A stretch of DNA of 64,000 nt from Actinomycetota bacterium (GCA_020161245.1 JAIUOK010000018.1:1-64000), one strand, 5' to 3'; numbered from the stretch's first letter, positions 16,045-23,470 are shown. Notes: a model not told the origin generated them from the letters alone. Translations and numbers: made by a program.

Positions 16045-16332
16045 TCACCGCGTCCACTCGCCGTCGGTCCACGACACCTCGCCGTCGAAGCAGGGCTGCA
16101 TCCGCGTCGCCCACCACTCCGCCTGCGCCGGGTCGTCGGACAGCGCCGCGTAGCTCTCGCGGTCGCGGAAGCGGATCGCGGCGACGACGGTCGTCCCGTC
16201 GTCGGAGCGCAGCACCGACTGCCCGACGTACCCGGGGAGCGAGGCGCCGCGCTGGGACTCCCAGTCGGCGACCACGGCCTCGACCTGCTCGAACGGGACG
16301 GCCAGCCGTCCGGTCATCACGGTCCCGTACAT
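16045..16332 (-). CDS. Small antibiotic-biosynthesis-monooxygenase-like protein
   Basis: The product is 95 aa, with GGAGG upstream of the ATG. It begins M-Y-G-T-V-M-T-G-R-L and contains V-A-A-I-R-F-R-D-R-E-S-Y and E-W-W-A-T-R-M. These are alternating strands and helices expected of a dimeric alpha/beta-barrel (ABM/ferredoxin-like) protein. No catalytic residues can be assigned, so this is a fold-level guess. It stands alone between the esterase and the tRNA cluster. Confidence 0.55.
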   Translation of the reverse strand: MYGTVMTGRLAVPFEQVEAVVADWESQRGASLPGYVGQSVLRSDDGTTVVAAIRFRDRESYAALSDDPAQAEWWATRMQPCFDGEVSWTDGEWTR

Positions 16333-16394
16333 GCGCCACCTCCAGCCCCCCGTCGTGTGGGACTGGCTACGCCTGCGCGGGCGCCGGGTCAACA

Positions 16395-16420
16395 GCCCGG
16401 ACGGGCCCGCCCGTCCGGGC
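16395..16420. terminator. 11-bp perfect hairpin after the tRNA cluster
   Basis: GCCCGGACGGG (16395-16405) pairs with 16410-16420 across a CCCG loop. It is the second of two stem-loops downstream of the minus-strand tRNAs. Confidence 0.6.
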
Positions 16421-16435
16421 CAGGGGGACGACGAA

Positions 16436-16460
16436 GGCCCCGTCCCTGCGGGACGGGGCC
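16436..16460 (-). terminator. Terminator hairpin directly after tRNA-Val
   Basis: A perfect 11-bp stem (GGCCCCGTCCC, 16436-16446 with 16450-16460) closed by a 3-nt loop begins 6 nt beyond the encoded CCA of tRNA-Val. Confidence 0.75.
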
Positions 16461-16466
16461 TGTCGA

Positions 16467-16542
16467 TGGTGGGCGATACAGGAATCGAACCTGTGACCTC
16501 TTCCGTGTCAAGGAAGCGCGCTAGCCCCTGCGCCAATCGCCC
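16467..16542 (-). tRNA. tRNA-Val (GAC)
   Basis: A full cloverleaf with acceptor GGGCGAT/ATCGCCC. The anticodon loop TTGACAC gives anticodon GAC. The T-loop is GGTTCGAATCC. The discriminator is A, and the CCA end is encoded (16467-16469). It is the last tRNA of the cluster. Confidence 0.95.
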
Positions 16543-16564
16543 TTGATGCTCCTCGGAGCGACCG

Positions 16565-16635
16565 AGGTGGAGACGGGATTTGAACCCGTGTACACGGCTT
16601 TGCAGGCCGTTGCCTCGCCTCTCGGCCACTCCACC
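16565..16635 (-). tRNA. tRNA-Cys (GCA)
   Basis: Acceptor GGTGGAG/CTCCACC; anticodon loop CTGCAAA reads GCA. The U discriminator is the expected identity base for tRNA-Cys. CCA is not encoded. Confidence 0.95.
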
Positions 16636-16639
16636 GAGC

Positions 16640-16657
16640 AGACCTCGTGCGAGGTCT
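16640..16657. other. Inter-tRNA hairpin
   Basis: AGACCTC and GAGGTCT pair around GTGC in the 26-nt spacer between tRNA-Gly and tRNA-Cys, a plausible processing structure in the polycistronic tRNA precursor. Confidence 0.5.
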
Positions 16658-16661
16658 TCCG

Positions 16662-16734
16662 AGCGGACGACGGGACTCGAACCCGCGACCCTCACCTTGG
16701 CAAGGTGATGCGCTACCAACTGCGCTACGTCCGC
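16662..16734 (-). tRNA. tRNA-Gly (GCC)
   Basis: Acceptor GCGGACG/CGTCCGC; anticodon stem CACCT/AGGTG with loop TTGCCAA, anticodon GCC. The discriminator is U, and CCA is not encoded. It is the first gene of the minus-strand cluster Gly-Cys-Val. Confidence 0.95.
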
Positions 16735-16830
16735 GTTGCAGGCTCGGGGTCGCCCCCTCGCTTGCGGGACGAAACCATAACCCATGGTCGCGGCACTCTC
16801 CAAAGCGGGCCCCGGCGCGCGGCGATCCGT

Positions 16831-16836
16831 CAGGAT
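16831..16836 (+). promoter_or_regulatory. -10-like CAGGAT deciding the arginase-family start
   Basis: CAGGAT ends 7 nt before the GTG at 16844 and overlaps the alternative ATG at 16835. The GTG is therefore the better start. Confidence 0.45.
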
Positions 16837-16843
16837 GCCCGTC

Positions 16844-17812
16844 GTGAGCGAACCCCTGAGCCCCAGCGGGAACGGCGCCGAGGCCCACCCGGACCCGTAC
16901 GCCCCCGGCCTGCCCTACGACCCGTCGTGGCCGCGGGCCGGGTCGTGGCTGGGCCGCGAGACGGCCGACCACGCCGGCGACCCGTCGCTCGACGTCGCCC
17001 TGCTGGGGGTGCCGGCCTGGCGCACGTCGCTGTCGCCGACCGGTGCCCACGCGACCCCGGCCGCCGTGCGGCAGGCCCTGCTGCGCTACTCCACCCACGG
17101 CCACGGGCTCGACCTCGACGCGCTCGTGGCCGCCGATCTCGGCGACGTCGACGAGCCCGACGGCCCCGAGGGCGAGGCCCGCACAGCAGCGCTCGTGTCC
17201 GACGCCGCAGCCCGCGCGAGGCTCGTGGTGGCGGTCGGCGGCGACAACTCGATCACCTATGCCGTGGCCCGCGCCGTCTGGGGCGAGCAGCTCGCGACCG
17301 CCGGACTGGTGACCCTCGACGCGCACTACGACCTGCGCGACGGAATCAGCAACGGGTCGCCGGTGCGGCGCCTGCTCGAGGCCGGCCTCGACGGCTCGCG
17401 TGTCGTGCAGATCGGGATCGCCGACTTCGCCAACTCCCGCGTGTACGCCGACCGGGCCCGCGGCGCCGGCATCACGGTCGTCAGCCGCGACGACGTCGCC
17501 GAGCGCGGCATCGCCGCCGTCGTCGCCGAAGCGCTGGAGATCGCGGGGGCGGCCGGCGGCCCTGTGCACGTCGACCTTGACGTCGATGTGTGCGACCGCG
17601 CCGTCGTGCCCGGGTGCCCGGCATCGGCGCCGGGCGGTCTGTCGGCCCACGAGCTGCGACGGGCGGCGTACCTGCTGGCGCGCGACCCGCGGGTTGCCTC
17701 GCTCGACCTGGCCGAGGTCGATGCGACAGCCGACGCGCCGGACCAGCGCACCGTGCGGCTCGCCGCGCTCTGCGTGCTCGAGGCCGCGGCCGGTCTCGCG
17801 GCGCGCGCCTGA
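16844..17812 (+). CDS. Arginase/agmatinase (ureohydrolase) family protein
   Basis: The product is 322 aa. The three metal-site motifs of ureohydrolases are present: V-G-G-D-N-S-I-T, D-A-H-Y-D-L-R-D, and H-V-D-L-D-V-D-V-C-D. The first motif has Asn where classical arginases have the manganese ligand His (GGDHS), so the metal site or substrate may differ. Formimidoylglutamase, agmatinase or guanidino-acid hydrolase are all possible; no histidine- or arginine-degradation gene is adjacent to decide. It converges on the CapA-like gene with one base between stop codons. Confidence 0.8.
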   Translation: MSEPLSPSGNGAEAHPDPYAPGLPYDPSWPRAGSWLGRETADHAGDPSLDVALLGVPAWRTSLSPTGAHATPAAVRQALLRYSTHGHGLDLDALVAADLGDVDEPDGPEGEARTAALVSDAAARARLVVAVGGDNSITYAVARAVWGEQLATAGLVTLDAHYDLRDGISNGSPVRRLLEAGLDGSRVVQIGIADFANSRVYADRARGAGITVVSRDDVAERGIAAVVAEALEIAGAAGGPVHVDLDVDVCDRAVVPGCPASAPGGLSAHELRRAAYLLARDPRVASLDLAEVDATADAPDQRTVRLAALCVLEAAAGLAARA

Positions 17813-17813
17813 C

Positions 17814-18887
17814 TCAGGACGGCCGCGAGGCCAGCCCGGTGCAGCCGTGCAGCGAGGCGACGTCGGCGAGCACGGCCCGGGCCGCGCTGCCGGACAGCCG
17901 GTGCGGCAGCCAGTCGACGCGGCTGTGCGCCGACGGTGCGAACGACGACGACACGGCGCGCCCGCCCTGCACGTTCACGGTGAGCAGGCCCGAGCGCCCC
18001 TCGCGCACGCTGTTGGCGGAGTACCAGACGAAGTTGCCGAGCCCGTGGCTGACGAACGTGCGGCCCCGCCACCCCTGTCCGAGCAGCACGTGGGCGTGCG
18101 ACGTGACGACGATGTCCGCACCGGCCCGCGCGAGCACGGACGCCGTCGACACCTGGCGGCCCGTGGGGCAGACCTGCCGCTCGATGCCGCCGTGCAGGTA
18201 CACCACGACGACGTCGGCGCGTGCCGACCACGTGCGGACCGCGCGCTCGAGCCGGTCGCGGTAGCCGACCGCCGAGGCGATGCCCGGATGCGTCGACGTC
18301 GCCGAGAACGCCGACGTCGTCCAGTCGGGCACATCGGTCGCGCCGAAGAACGCGATGCGCGTGCCGCGGACGTCGACGACGTAGGGCGCGAACGCCTGCG
18401 CAGCATCGCGGCCAATCCCCACGACGCCGATGGGCGACCGATCGACCGCGCGCAGCGTGTCGGCGAGCCCGACGCCGCCGTAGTCGACGGCGTGGTTGTT
18501 GGCCATCGTCACGACGTCGACGCCGGCACCCTTGAGGGCCTGCAAGGCCATCGGCGTGGTGCGGAAGTGGTAGTGCTTGGGCGCCTCGGTGCCACGGCTG
18601 GTGATCGCCGTCTCGAGGTTGACCATGGTGACGTCGGCCGCGCCGACCCAGGGGCGCAACGACGCGAGGCCGGTGGGGGACAGGCGCGACGCGAGCCGGC
18701 CCTCGAAGTGGACGTCGCCGGCGAACGAGATCGTCACCGGGCCGCCGGGCTGCGGGTGCGCGGATGCCCGTGGAGCGGGCGCGCCCCCGGGCGGCTCGGG
18801 CGCTGTCATCGCAGCGGCGGGCGACGCGGCCAGCGCCAGCGCCGCGCACGCGGCACCGGCGGCCAGCAGTCGCCGCGACGTCCCCAC
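17814..18887 (-). CDS. Secreted CapA family (metallophosphatase-like) protein
   Basis: The product is 357 aa. A GTG start at 18887, 6 nt after TACGGT, gives a clean export signal with an Ala/Leu core ending A-S-P-A-A-A. The CapA/PgsA fold motifs run in order: S-F-A-G-D-V-H-F-E, V-N-L-E-T-A-I, M-A-N-N-H-A-V-D-Y-G, Y-L-H-G-G-I-E, and V-T-S-H-A-H-V-L-L-G. The pattern of Asp/Asn/His residues is that of calcineurin-like metal sites. Members act in poly-gamma-glutamate export or as cell-surface phosphatases. No capB or capC is adjacent, so a capsule role is unlikely. Confidence 0.8.
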   Translation of the reverse strand: MGTSRRLLAAGAACAALALAASPAAAMTAPEPPGGAPAPRASAHPQPGGPVTISFAGDVHFEGRLASRLSPTGLASLRPWVGAADVTMVNLETAITSRGTEAPKHYHFRTTPMALQALKGAGVDVVTMANNHAVDYGGVGLADTLRAVDRSPIGVVGIGRDAAQAFAPYVVDVRGTRIAFFGATDVPDWTTSAFSATSTHPGIASAVGYRDRLERAVRTWSARADVVVVYLHGGIERQVCPTGRQVSTASVLARAGADIVVTSHAHVLLGQGWRGRTFVSHGLGNFVWYSANSVREGRSGLLTVNVQGGRAVSSSFAPSAHSRVDWLPHRLSGSAARAVLADVASLHGCTGLASRPS

Positions 18888-18893
18888 GGGCCG

Positions 18894-18899
18894 ACCGTA
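18894..18899 (-). promoter_or_regulatory. -10 hexamer TACGGT for the CapA-like gene
   Basis: On the minus strand it ends 6 nt before the GTG at 18887. It is back to back with the pabB promoter within a 59-bp divergent interval. Confidence 0.45.
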
Positions 18900-18932
18900 G
18901 CCGGAGCACGGGCCGGGTCGCCCGGCATGGCG

Positions 18933-18938
18933 TAGCGT
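18933..18938 (+). promoter_or_regulatory. -10 hexamer TAGCGT for pabB
   Basis: TAGCGT ends 8 nt before the GTG at 18947 and supports that start over longer upstream frames running into the CapA-like gene. Confidence 0.45.
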
Positions 18939-18946
18939 CCGGGGCC

Positions 18947-19978
18947 GTGCCCGAGCAGCCGCGCGACGCCGAGAGCGCAGTCGCGCATCTGGGCGGCCGC
19001 ACGGCGACCGGCCTGCTCGAGGTGAGGTCGGACCTCGCCGCTCTCGAGGGTGGCGGCTGGTGGGCCGTGGTGCTGCCCTACGACGGGCCGCCGGTGCTCG
19101 CCCGCTTCGCCCACGTCGATGCTGGGCCGGCACCCGCCGGCGCCTGGACGGGCCCGGACCGCGGCAGCTGGACGTCGTCGGCCTCGCGCGGCGGCTATCT
19201 GCGTGCGGTCGAGGAGGTGCGCTCCCGGATCGCGGCCGGCGATGTCTACCAGGCCAACGTGTGCCGGGTGCTGTCCGCGCCGCTGCCCGATACGGCGAGC
19301 GCCGACGTCGGCGGCCTCTCGGCCCTCCTGCGCGCGGGCAACCCGGCCCCGTACGCCGGCTTCGTGCGGCTCCCGGACCACGGCGTGCACGTGGCGACCG
19401 CGTCGCCGGAGCTGTTCCTGAGGCGCGAGGGCGACGTCGTGGAGAGCGGCCCGATCAAGGGCACCGGCGCCACGGCCGACGACCTCGTGCCCAAGGACAC
19501 CGCCGAGAACGTGATGATCGTCGACCTGGTGCGCAACGACCTCGGCGCCGTGTGCGAGACAGGGAGCGTCACCGTGCCGCGGCTGCTCGAGGTGGAGGAG
19601 CACCCCGGCCTCGTGCACCTGGTGTCGACCGTGCGCGGCACGCTGCGGCCCGGCACCACCTGGGGGCAGATCCTGGCGGCGTCGTTCCCGCCCGGGTCGG
19701 TCACGGGGGCGCCGAAGTCGTCGGCGCTGCGGATCATCGCCGAGGTGGAGATCGCGTCGCGCGGGCCGTACTGCGGCGCAGTCGGCTGGATCGACGCCGA
19801 CGCCGGCACGGCCGAGCTGGCGGTGGCCATCCGCACCTTCTGGCTCGACGGCGGCACCGTGCGGTTCGGCACGGGCGCCGGCATCACGTGGGGGAGCGAC
19901 GCGGCCCGCGAGTGGGACGAGACCGAGCTCAAGGCCGCCACGCTGCTGCGCGTGGCGTCCGGCACCTGGCCGGGCTGA
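18947..19978 (+). CDS. pabB: Aminodeoxychorismate synthase component I
   Basis: The product is 343 aa. The chorismate-binding core is clear: R-I-A-A-G-D-V-Y-Q-A-N, A-T-A-S-P-E-L-F-L-R, the P-I-K-G-T loop typical of PabB (anthranilate synthases usually have P-I-A-G-T), D-L-V-R-N-D-L-G, and S-V-T-G-A-P-K. It lacks a glutamine amidotransferase domain, so a separate PabA/TrpG must supply ammonia. The next gene is a PabC-like lyase 61 bp on, giving a p-aminobenzoate (folate) pair. Confidence 0.85.
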   Translation: MPEQPRDAESAVAHLGGRTATGLLEVRSDLAALEGGGWWAVVLPYDGPPVLARFAHVDAGPAPAGAWTGPDRGSWTSSASRGGYLRAVEEVRSRIAAGDVYQANVCRVLSAPLPDTASADVGGLSALLRAGNPAPYAGFVRLPDHGVHVATASPELFLRREGDVVESGPIKGTGATADDLVPKDTAENVMIVDLVRNDLGAVCETGSVTVPRLLEVEEHPGLVHLVSTVRGTLRPGTTWGQILAASFPPGSVTGAPKSSALRIIAEVEIASRGPYCGAVGWIDADAGTAELAVAIRTFWLDGGTVRFGTGAGITWGSDAAREWDETELKAATLLRVASGTWPG

Positions 19979-20025
19979 CCCCGGAGCCGGGCGGGGCGGT
20001 CCCGGGGAGGGCGGCCGGAGCGTGG

Positions 20026-20031
20026 CAGGCT
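20026..20031 (+). promoter_or_regulatory. -10-like CAGGCT for the pabC-like gene
   Basis: CAGGCT ends 8 nt before the GTG at 20040 and overlaps the alternative upstream GTG at 20022, favouring the later start. Confidence 0.35.
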
Positions 20032-20039
20032 GGACGCCC

Positions 20040-20885
20040 GTGAGCCCTGCGAACCGCTTCTGGGTCGGCCACGGCCTCGTCGACCGCGCCGAGGCCGTCG
20101 TATCGGTGCTCGATCACGGGCTCACCGTGGGCGACGGCGTCTTCGAGACGCTGCTCGTCCGCGACGGCTCGCCGTTCGCCCTCACCCGGCACCTGCGTCG
20201 GCTCGAGCGGTCGTGCGCGGGCCTCGGCATCGTGGGGCCGGACGAGGCGCGGGTGCGCGAGGCGGTGGCCGCCGTCGTCGACGACGCCGGCGAGGCGGCC
20301 TCGCGAGCGCGGCTGCGGATCACCGTGACCTCAGGCCCCGGGCCGCTCGGCAGCGAGCGCGGCGACGCGGAGGCGACGCTCGTCGTGACTCTGACGCCGG
20401 CGAAGGCCTGGGCCGCCACGTCGTCGCTGGCCACCGTGCCCTGGGTGCGCAACGAGCGCTCGGCCGTCGCGGGCCTGAAGACCACGTCGTACGCCGAGAA
20501 CGCCATCGCCCTGGCCGAGGCTCATCGGCGCGGTGCGTCCGAGGCGGTCCTGGCCGACACGCAGGGCCGGCTCTGCGAGGGCACCGGCAGCAACGTGTTC
20601 GTCGTCGTCGACGGCGAGCTGCTCACCCCGCACCTGCGCTGCGGAGCGCTCGCCGGCGTCACCCGCGAGCTCGTCCTCGAGTGGGCGCCCGCCGTCGTCC
20701 CGGTGCGCGAGGCCGACCTGCCGATGGGCGTCCTCATGGCGGCCGACGAGGTCTTCATCACCTCGTCCACCCGCGACGTGCACCCCGTCGACCGCATCGA
20801 CGACCGCGAGCTCGCGGTAGGGCCCGTGACCCGCGAGGTTGCCGACGAGTTCGCCCGCCGCGCCGCCCTCGACGTCGACCCGTGA
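20040..20885 (+). CDS. pabC: Aminotransferase class IV, probable aminodeoxychorismate lyase
   Basis: The product is 281 aa. PLP fold IV features are present: D-H-G-L-T-V-G-D-G-V-F-E-T near residue 25, R-H-L-R-R-L-E-R-S, and the Schiff-base lysine in G-L-K-T-T-S-Y-A-E-N. The cofactor-binding L-C-E-G-T-G-S-N-V-F and E-V-F-I-T-S-S-T-R follow. Branched-chain and D-amino-acid aminotransferases share this fold. The neighbouring pabB makes 4-amino-4-deoxychorismate lyase, which releases p-aminobenzoate for folate, the best call. Confidence 0.75.
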   Translation: MSPANRFWVGHGLVDRAEAVVSVLDHGLTVGDGVFETLLVRDGSPFALTRHLRRLERSCAGLGIVGPDEARVREAVAAVVDDAGEAASRARLRITVTSGPGPLGSERGDAEATLVVTLTPAKAWAATSSLATVPWVRNERSAVAGLKTTSYAENAIALAEAHRRGASEAVLADTQGRLCEGTGSNVFVVVDGELLTPHLRCGALAGVTRELVLEWAPAVVPVREADLPMGVLMAADEVFITSSTRDVHPVDRIDDRELAVGPVTREVADEFARRAALDVDP

Positions 20886-21028
20886 GGACCCGCCGGATCT
20901 GAGCTGCGCCTGCTCGAGGCCGACGGCCCCTCGCCCGGCCAGCGGCGTCCGCGGCGTCGGGGCGGCCCGCGGCCGGGTGGTGCCCGCGTGTCCGTCCGAG
21001 GGCGCTGCGACGGAGGCTCGCGGGCGCT

Positions 21029-21034
21029 TAGGGT
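21029..21034 (+). promoter_or_regulatory. -10 hexamer TAGGGT for kynA
   Basis: TAGGGT ends 8 nt before the kynA GTG at 21043, in the 157-bp gap after the pabC-like gene. Confidence 0.45.
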
Positions 21035-21042
21035 GCGGGCTC

Positions 21043-21912
21043 GTGAGCGAACAGTCGAGCGCCTCCGAGCAGGGCGCGGCCGCCACGTCGGCCGCAGTCA
21101 CCTACGCCTCCTACCTGGAGGTGCCCGGGCTCCTCGGCCTGCAGCACCCCCGGAGCCGGCAGGCCGACGGCCTGCCCGAGCACGACGAGCTCCTCTTCAT
21201 CACCATCCACCAGGTCTACGAGCTCTGGTTCAAGCAGATCCTCCACGAGCTGCGCGGCGACGAGTCGCGGCCCGGCGAGGGCGGCGTCCAGGGCGCGCTC
21301 GCCGACGACGACGCCTACGCCGCGATGTCGCTGCTGGGCCGCGTGCTGACGATCCTGAAGACGCTCGTCGCACAGGTCGACGTCCTGGAGACCATGACGC
21401 CGCTGCAGTTCAACTCCTTCCGCGCCCGGCTGGAGTCGGCCAGCGGCTTCCAGTCCGGGCAGTTCCGCGAGCTCGAGGCCGTCCTCGGCCGCCGCGACCC
21501 GCGGCTGCTCACCACTGCCGTCCCCGGCGACCCCATCTGGGACCGCGTCCGGGCCGCGGTGCAGCGCCCGTCCGTCTGGGGCTCCTACCTGCGCTTCCTG
21601 GCCGGCCGCGGCCACGCCGTGCCGCAGTCCGTCCTCGACCAGGACCCGTTCCTGCCCTACGAGCCCGACGAGGGCGTCCGGCACGCGCTGGTGACGGTCT
21701 ACCGGGGCGACGACGCGGCGGCGCTCATCGCCGAGCGCCTCGTCGACCTCGACGAAGGCCTGCAGGAGTGGCGCTACCGCCACGTGAAGATGGTCGAGCG
21801 CACCATCGGGCACAAGCAGGGCACGGGCGGCAGCAGCGGCGCCGCCTACCTCGCCAGCACCCTGTTCACCCCGCTGTTCCCCGACCTCTGGGACGTCCGC
21901 GCCCAGTTCTGA
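21043..21912 (+). CDS. kynA: Tryptophan 2,3-dioxygenase
   Basis: The product is 289 aa. TDO signatures are evident: Y-L-E-V-P-G-L-L-G-L-Q near the N-terminus, H-D-E-L-L-F-I-T-I-H-Q-V-Y-E-L-W-F-K-Q, F-R-A-R-L-E-S-A-S-G-F-Q-S, and the C-terminal W-R-Y-R-H-V-K-M-V-E-R-T-I-G with the proximal heme His, then G-T-G-G-S-S-G. The enzyme opens the indole ring of L-tryptophan to N-formylkynurenine using heme and O2. No kynU or formamidase gene is adjacent, so the rest of the pathway lies elsewhere or is absent. Confidence 0.92.
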   Translation: MSEQSSASEQGAAATSAAVTYASYLEVPGLLGLQHPRSRQADGLPEHDELLFITIHQVYELWFKQILHELRGDESRPGEGGVQGALADDDAYAAMSLLGRVLTILKTLVAQVDVLETMTPLQFNSFRARLESASGFQSGQFRELEAVLGRRDPRLLTTAVPGDPIWDRVRAAVQRPSVWGSYLRFLAGRGHAVPQSVLDQDPFLPYEPDEGVRHALVTVYRGDDAAALIAERLVDLDEGLQEWRYRHVKMVERTIGHKQGTGGSSGAAYLASTLFTPLFPDLWDVRAQF

Positions 21913-21995
21913 CCCGCCCTGGTCGGGATGAAGGTTCCCTTCGTTCAATAGACCCGTCGTTTCTGGACATTCACGGTTCCAGGCCCGGTCTGCGT

Positions 21996-22087
21996 GGCGG
22001 TCCCGATCCGACGGTCTCGCGGTTCGTGGCGTCGTCGGCCTGGCGGTCTCGGTCCGAGGGTCTGCCGATCCGTGGCGTGGTCTGGCC
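21996..22087. repeat. Two degenerate 46-bp tandem repeats
   Basis: Units 21996-22041 and 22042-22087 both start GGCGGTCnCGnTCCGA and share CGTGGCGT. They agree at 35 of 46 positions. The pattern does not preserve a reading frame that looks coding. Confidence 0.6.
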
Positions 22088-22100
22088 GACCCTGCGGGTC

Positions 22101-22172
22101 GGAGGGGCGGCGGTGGTCCCGTCGGGTGCGCGGCAGGCTTGATCGCCCCCGCCGGGACACCGCCGCCCCTCC
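22101..22172. repeat. Long bulged inverted repeat
   Basis: Arm GGAGGGGCGGCGGTG plus TCCCG (22101-22121, one bulged G) is complementary to 22153-22172 over 20 bp around a 31-nt loop. It could form a very stable RNA hairpin or cruciform. Confidence 0.6.
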
Positions 22173-22367
22173 TCCCCGTGCCGTTCGCCAGCTGTCACAT
22201 GCGGGCGGGGCCTGCCTGTCGGTCGTGGGTCGGGTTTCGCTGTGGGGGAGGGACAGACCCTGCGGGTCCCGGGCGGACGGGCTACGCCCGGCGCCCGGTC
22301 CCCGCGCTGTCGCTCTCGGCCGTCGCTTCGCGTCGTGGGCGGCGTCGGGGCGCTGAGGCTGGAACGA

Positions 22368-22430
22368 CCGGTGGGGTGGAGCAGCTGTGCGGGACGGGTA
22401 TCCGGACCGCACAGCGCTCCACCCCACCGG
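22368..22430. terminator. Bidirectional terminator between kynA and the SsgA-family gene
   Basis: A 15-bp outer stem (arm CCGGTGGGGTGGAGC) and 8-bp inner stem (CTGTGCGG) are separated by a 2/1-nt internal loop, with a 14-nt apical loop. It ends 26 nt from the stop of the convergent minus-strand gene. Confidence 0.75.
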
Positions 22431-22456
22431 GGCCGGGCGCTGGTGATGGCGCAGGG

Positions 22457-22864
22457 TCAGCGCGAGTCGAGCAGCGCGGCGAGCTCCGCGTCGAGGTCGA
22501 TGCGTGCCAGCTCGGTGCCACGGGGGACCTGCTGGTAGGTGGAGCGCAGGAACTCGCCGACGGCATCGAGGTCGGCCTCGAGCAGCGCGCTGCCGTTGGG
22601 GCTGGCCAGCGACAGGTAGAGGATCCGCTCGCGGCCGGTCACGACCGGCCAGACGGCGACGTCGCCCTCGCCCGCGGGGCCGGCGAGGCCCTCCTCGAGC
22701 AGGTCGCGGCCGAAGACCCAGGTGACCTCGCCGTCGGGGGTGACGAACACGGCGGTGACGGCCCACGGGTCGCTCGCCGAGTAGGCGAAGCGGACCGGCA
22801 CGGTCTCCGAGCGGTCGCCGCCCAGCACCAGGCGCAGCGAAAGATCAGCACGGACGGGCATCAT
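22457..22864 (-). CDS. SsgA family sporulation/cell division protein, SsgB-like
   Basis: The product is 135 aa, the usual SsgA-like length. Conserved stretches are V-R-F-A-Y-S-A-S-D-P-W-A-V-T-A-V-F, W-V-F-G-R-D-L-L-E-E-G-L, G-E-G-D-V-A-V-W-P, and L-A-S-P-N-G-S-A-L-L-E. SsgA-like proteins occur in morphologically complex actinobacteria; SsgB recruits FtsZ to future septa. The neighbouring TIGR02611 gene and the nearby thrS region are in keeping with the ssgB neighbourhood of streptomycetes, so an SsgB-type role is likely. Two adjacent ATGs are possible starts; AAGGAG lies upstream. Confidence 0.85.
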   Translation of the reverse strand: MMPVRADLSLRLVLGGDRSETVPVRFAYSASDPWAVTAVFVTPDGEVTWVFGRDLLEEGLAGPAGEGDVAVWPVVTGRERILYLSLASPNGSALLEADLDAVGEFLRSTYQQVPRGTELARIDLDAELAALLDSR

Positions 22865-22945
22865 CGAACGAGTCACTCCTTCTCGGCGGCGCACGGTCCG
22901 TGCACTGCAGATGAGATGCAGGAGGCCCCCTCGCGGATGCCCGCT

Positions 22946-22951
22946 TAGTGT
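22946..22951 (+). promoter_or_regulatory. -10 hexamer TAGTGT for the TIGR02611 gene
   Basis: TAGTGT ends 7 nt before the GTG at 22959, in the 94-bp interval divergent from the SsgA-family gene. Confidence 0.45.
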
Positions 22952-22958
22952 GTGAGTC

Positions 22959-23426
22959 GTGGCACAGGACGACAACGACATCGCGGGCGAGCACGCGCAC
23001 GCCGGTCCGAGTGACGCGGACGACATCGACGAAGGCCGCGTCTTCGGCCCGCTCGACCGCCTCCGCCACTGGTCGTTCCAGGGCACCCGGGCTCGGCGGC
23101 TGTTCTGGCGGACGACGGTGCTCATCGTCGGCGCTTCGCTGCTCGTGCTGGGCGTCGTCATGCTCGTGTTCCCCGGTCCCGGCTGGGCGGCGATCATCCT
23201 GGGGCTGGTCGTGCTCGCGTCGGAGTTCGCCTGGTTCAACCGTGTGCTGCACCCGGTACGACGGATGGCCGACAAGGCCGCCCAGGCTGCGCTCGACCCC
23301 CGTCGGCGCACGATGAACCTCATCATCGGAGCCGTCGTCATCGTGATCATCGCGGCCGTGGCGTGGTGGTACTACGTCACCTACGGGCTGTCGCTGGACG
23401 GTGTGCGGTGGCTGCCGGGCATCTGA
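22959..23426 (+). CDS. TIGR02611 family transmembrane protein (PGPGW motif)
   Basis: The product is 155 aa. An acidic N-terminal tail is followed by the helix T-T-V-L-I-V-G-A-S-L-L-V-L-G-V-V-M-L-V. The diagnostic F-P-G-P-G-W-A-A-I-I-L-G-L comes next, then a basic loop and a last helix N-L-I-I-G-A-V-V-I-V-I-I-A-A-V-A-W-W. Function is unknown. The gene is divergent from the SsgA-family gene, and the same pairing in other actinobacteria hints at a cell-envelope or division link. Confidence 0.8.
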   Translation: MAQDDNDIAGEHAHAGPSDADDIDEGRVFGPLDRLRHWSFQGTRARRLFWRTTVLIVGASLLVLGVVMLVFPGPGWAAIILGLVVLASEFAWFNRVLHPVRRMADKAAQAALDPRRRTMNLIIGAVVIVIIAAVAWWYYVTYGLSLDGVRWLPGI

Positions 23427-23470
23427 TCCGGCGCAGGCTCGCCCGGTTCGGAGCACCCCGGGCGCTTTGG

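Larger units (their letters stand above)
21913..22456. other. Repeat-rich 544-bp gap without genes
   Basis: No reading frame here is convincing on either strand. The gap contains a 46-bp degenerate tandem repeat (21996-22087), a large bulged inverted repeat (22101-22172), two copies of the 13-mer GACCCTGCGGGTC (22088 and 22256), and a terminator-like 23-bp stem (22368-22430). It separates kynA from the convergent SsgA-family gene. Confidence 0.6.

Noticed and set aside
17400-18935. 511-codon plus-strand frame over the CapA-like gene
   Set aside because: It is an out-of-frame reading of the arginase-like gene and antisense to a gene with a signal peptide and intact metallophosphatase motifs.
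21996-22087. CRISPR-like array
   Set aside because: There are only two contiguous degenerate units without unique spacers, and no cas genes are in the window.
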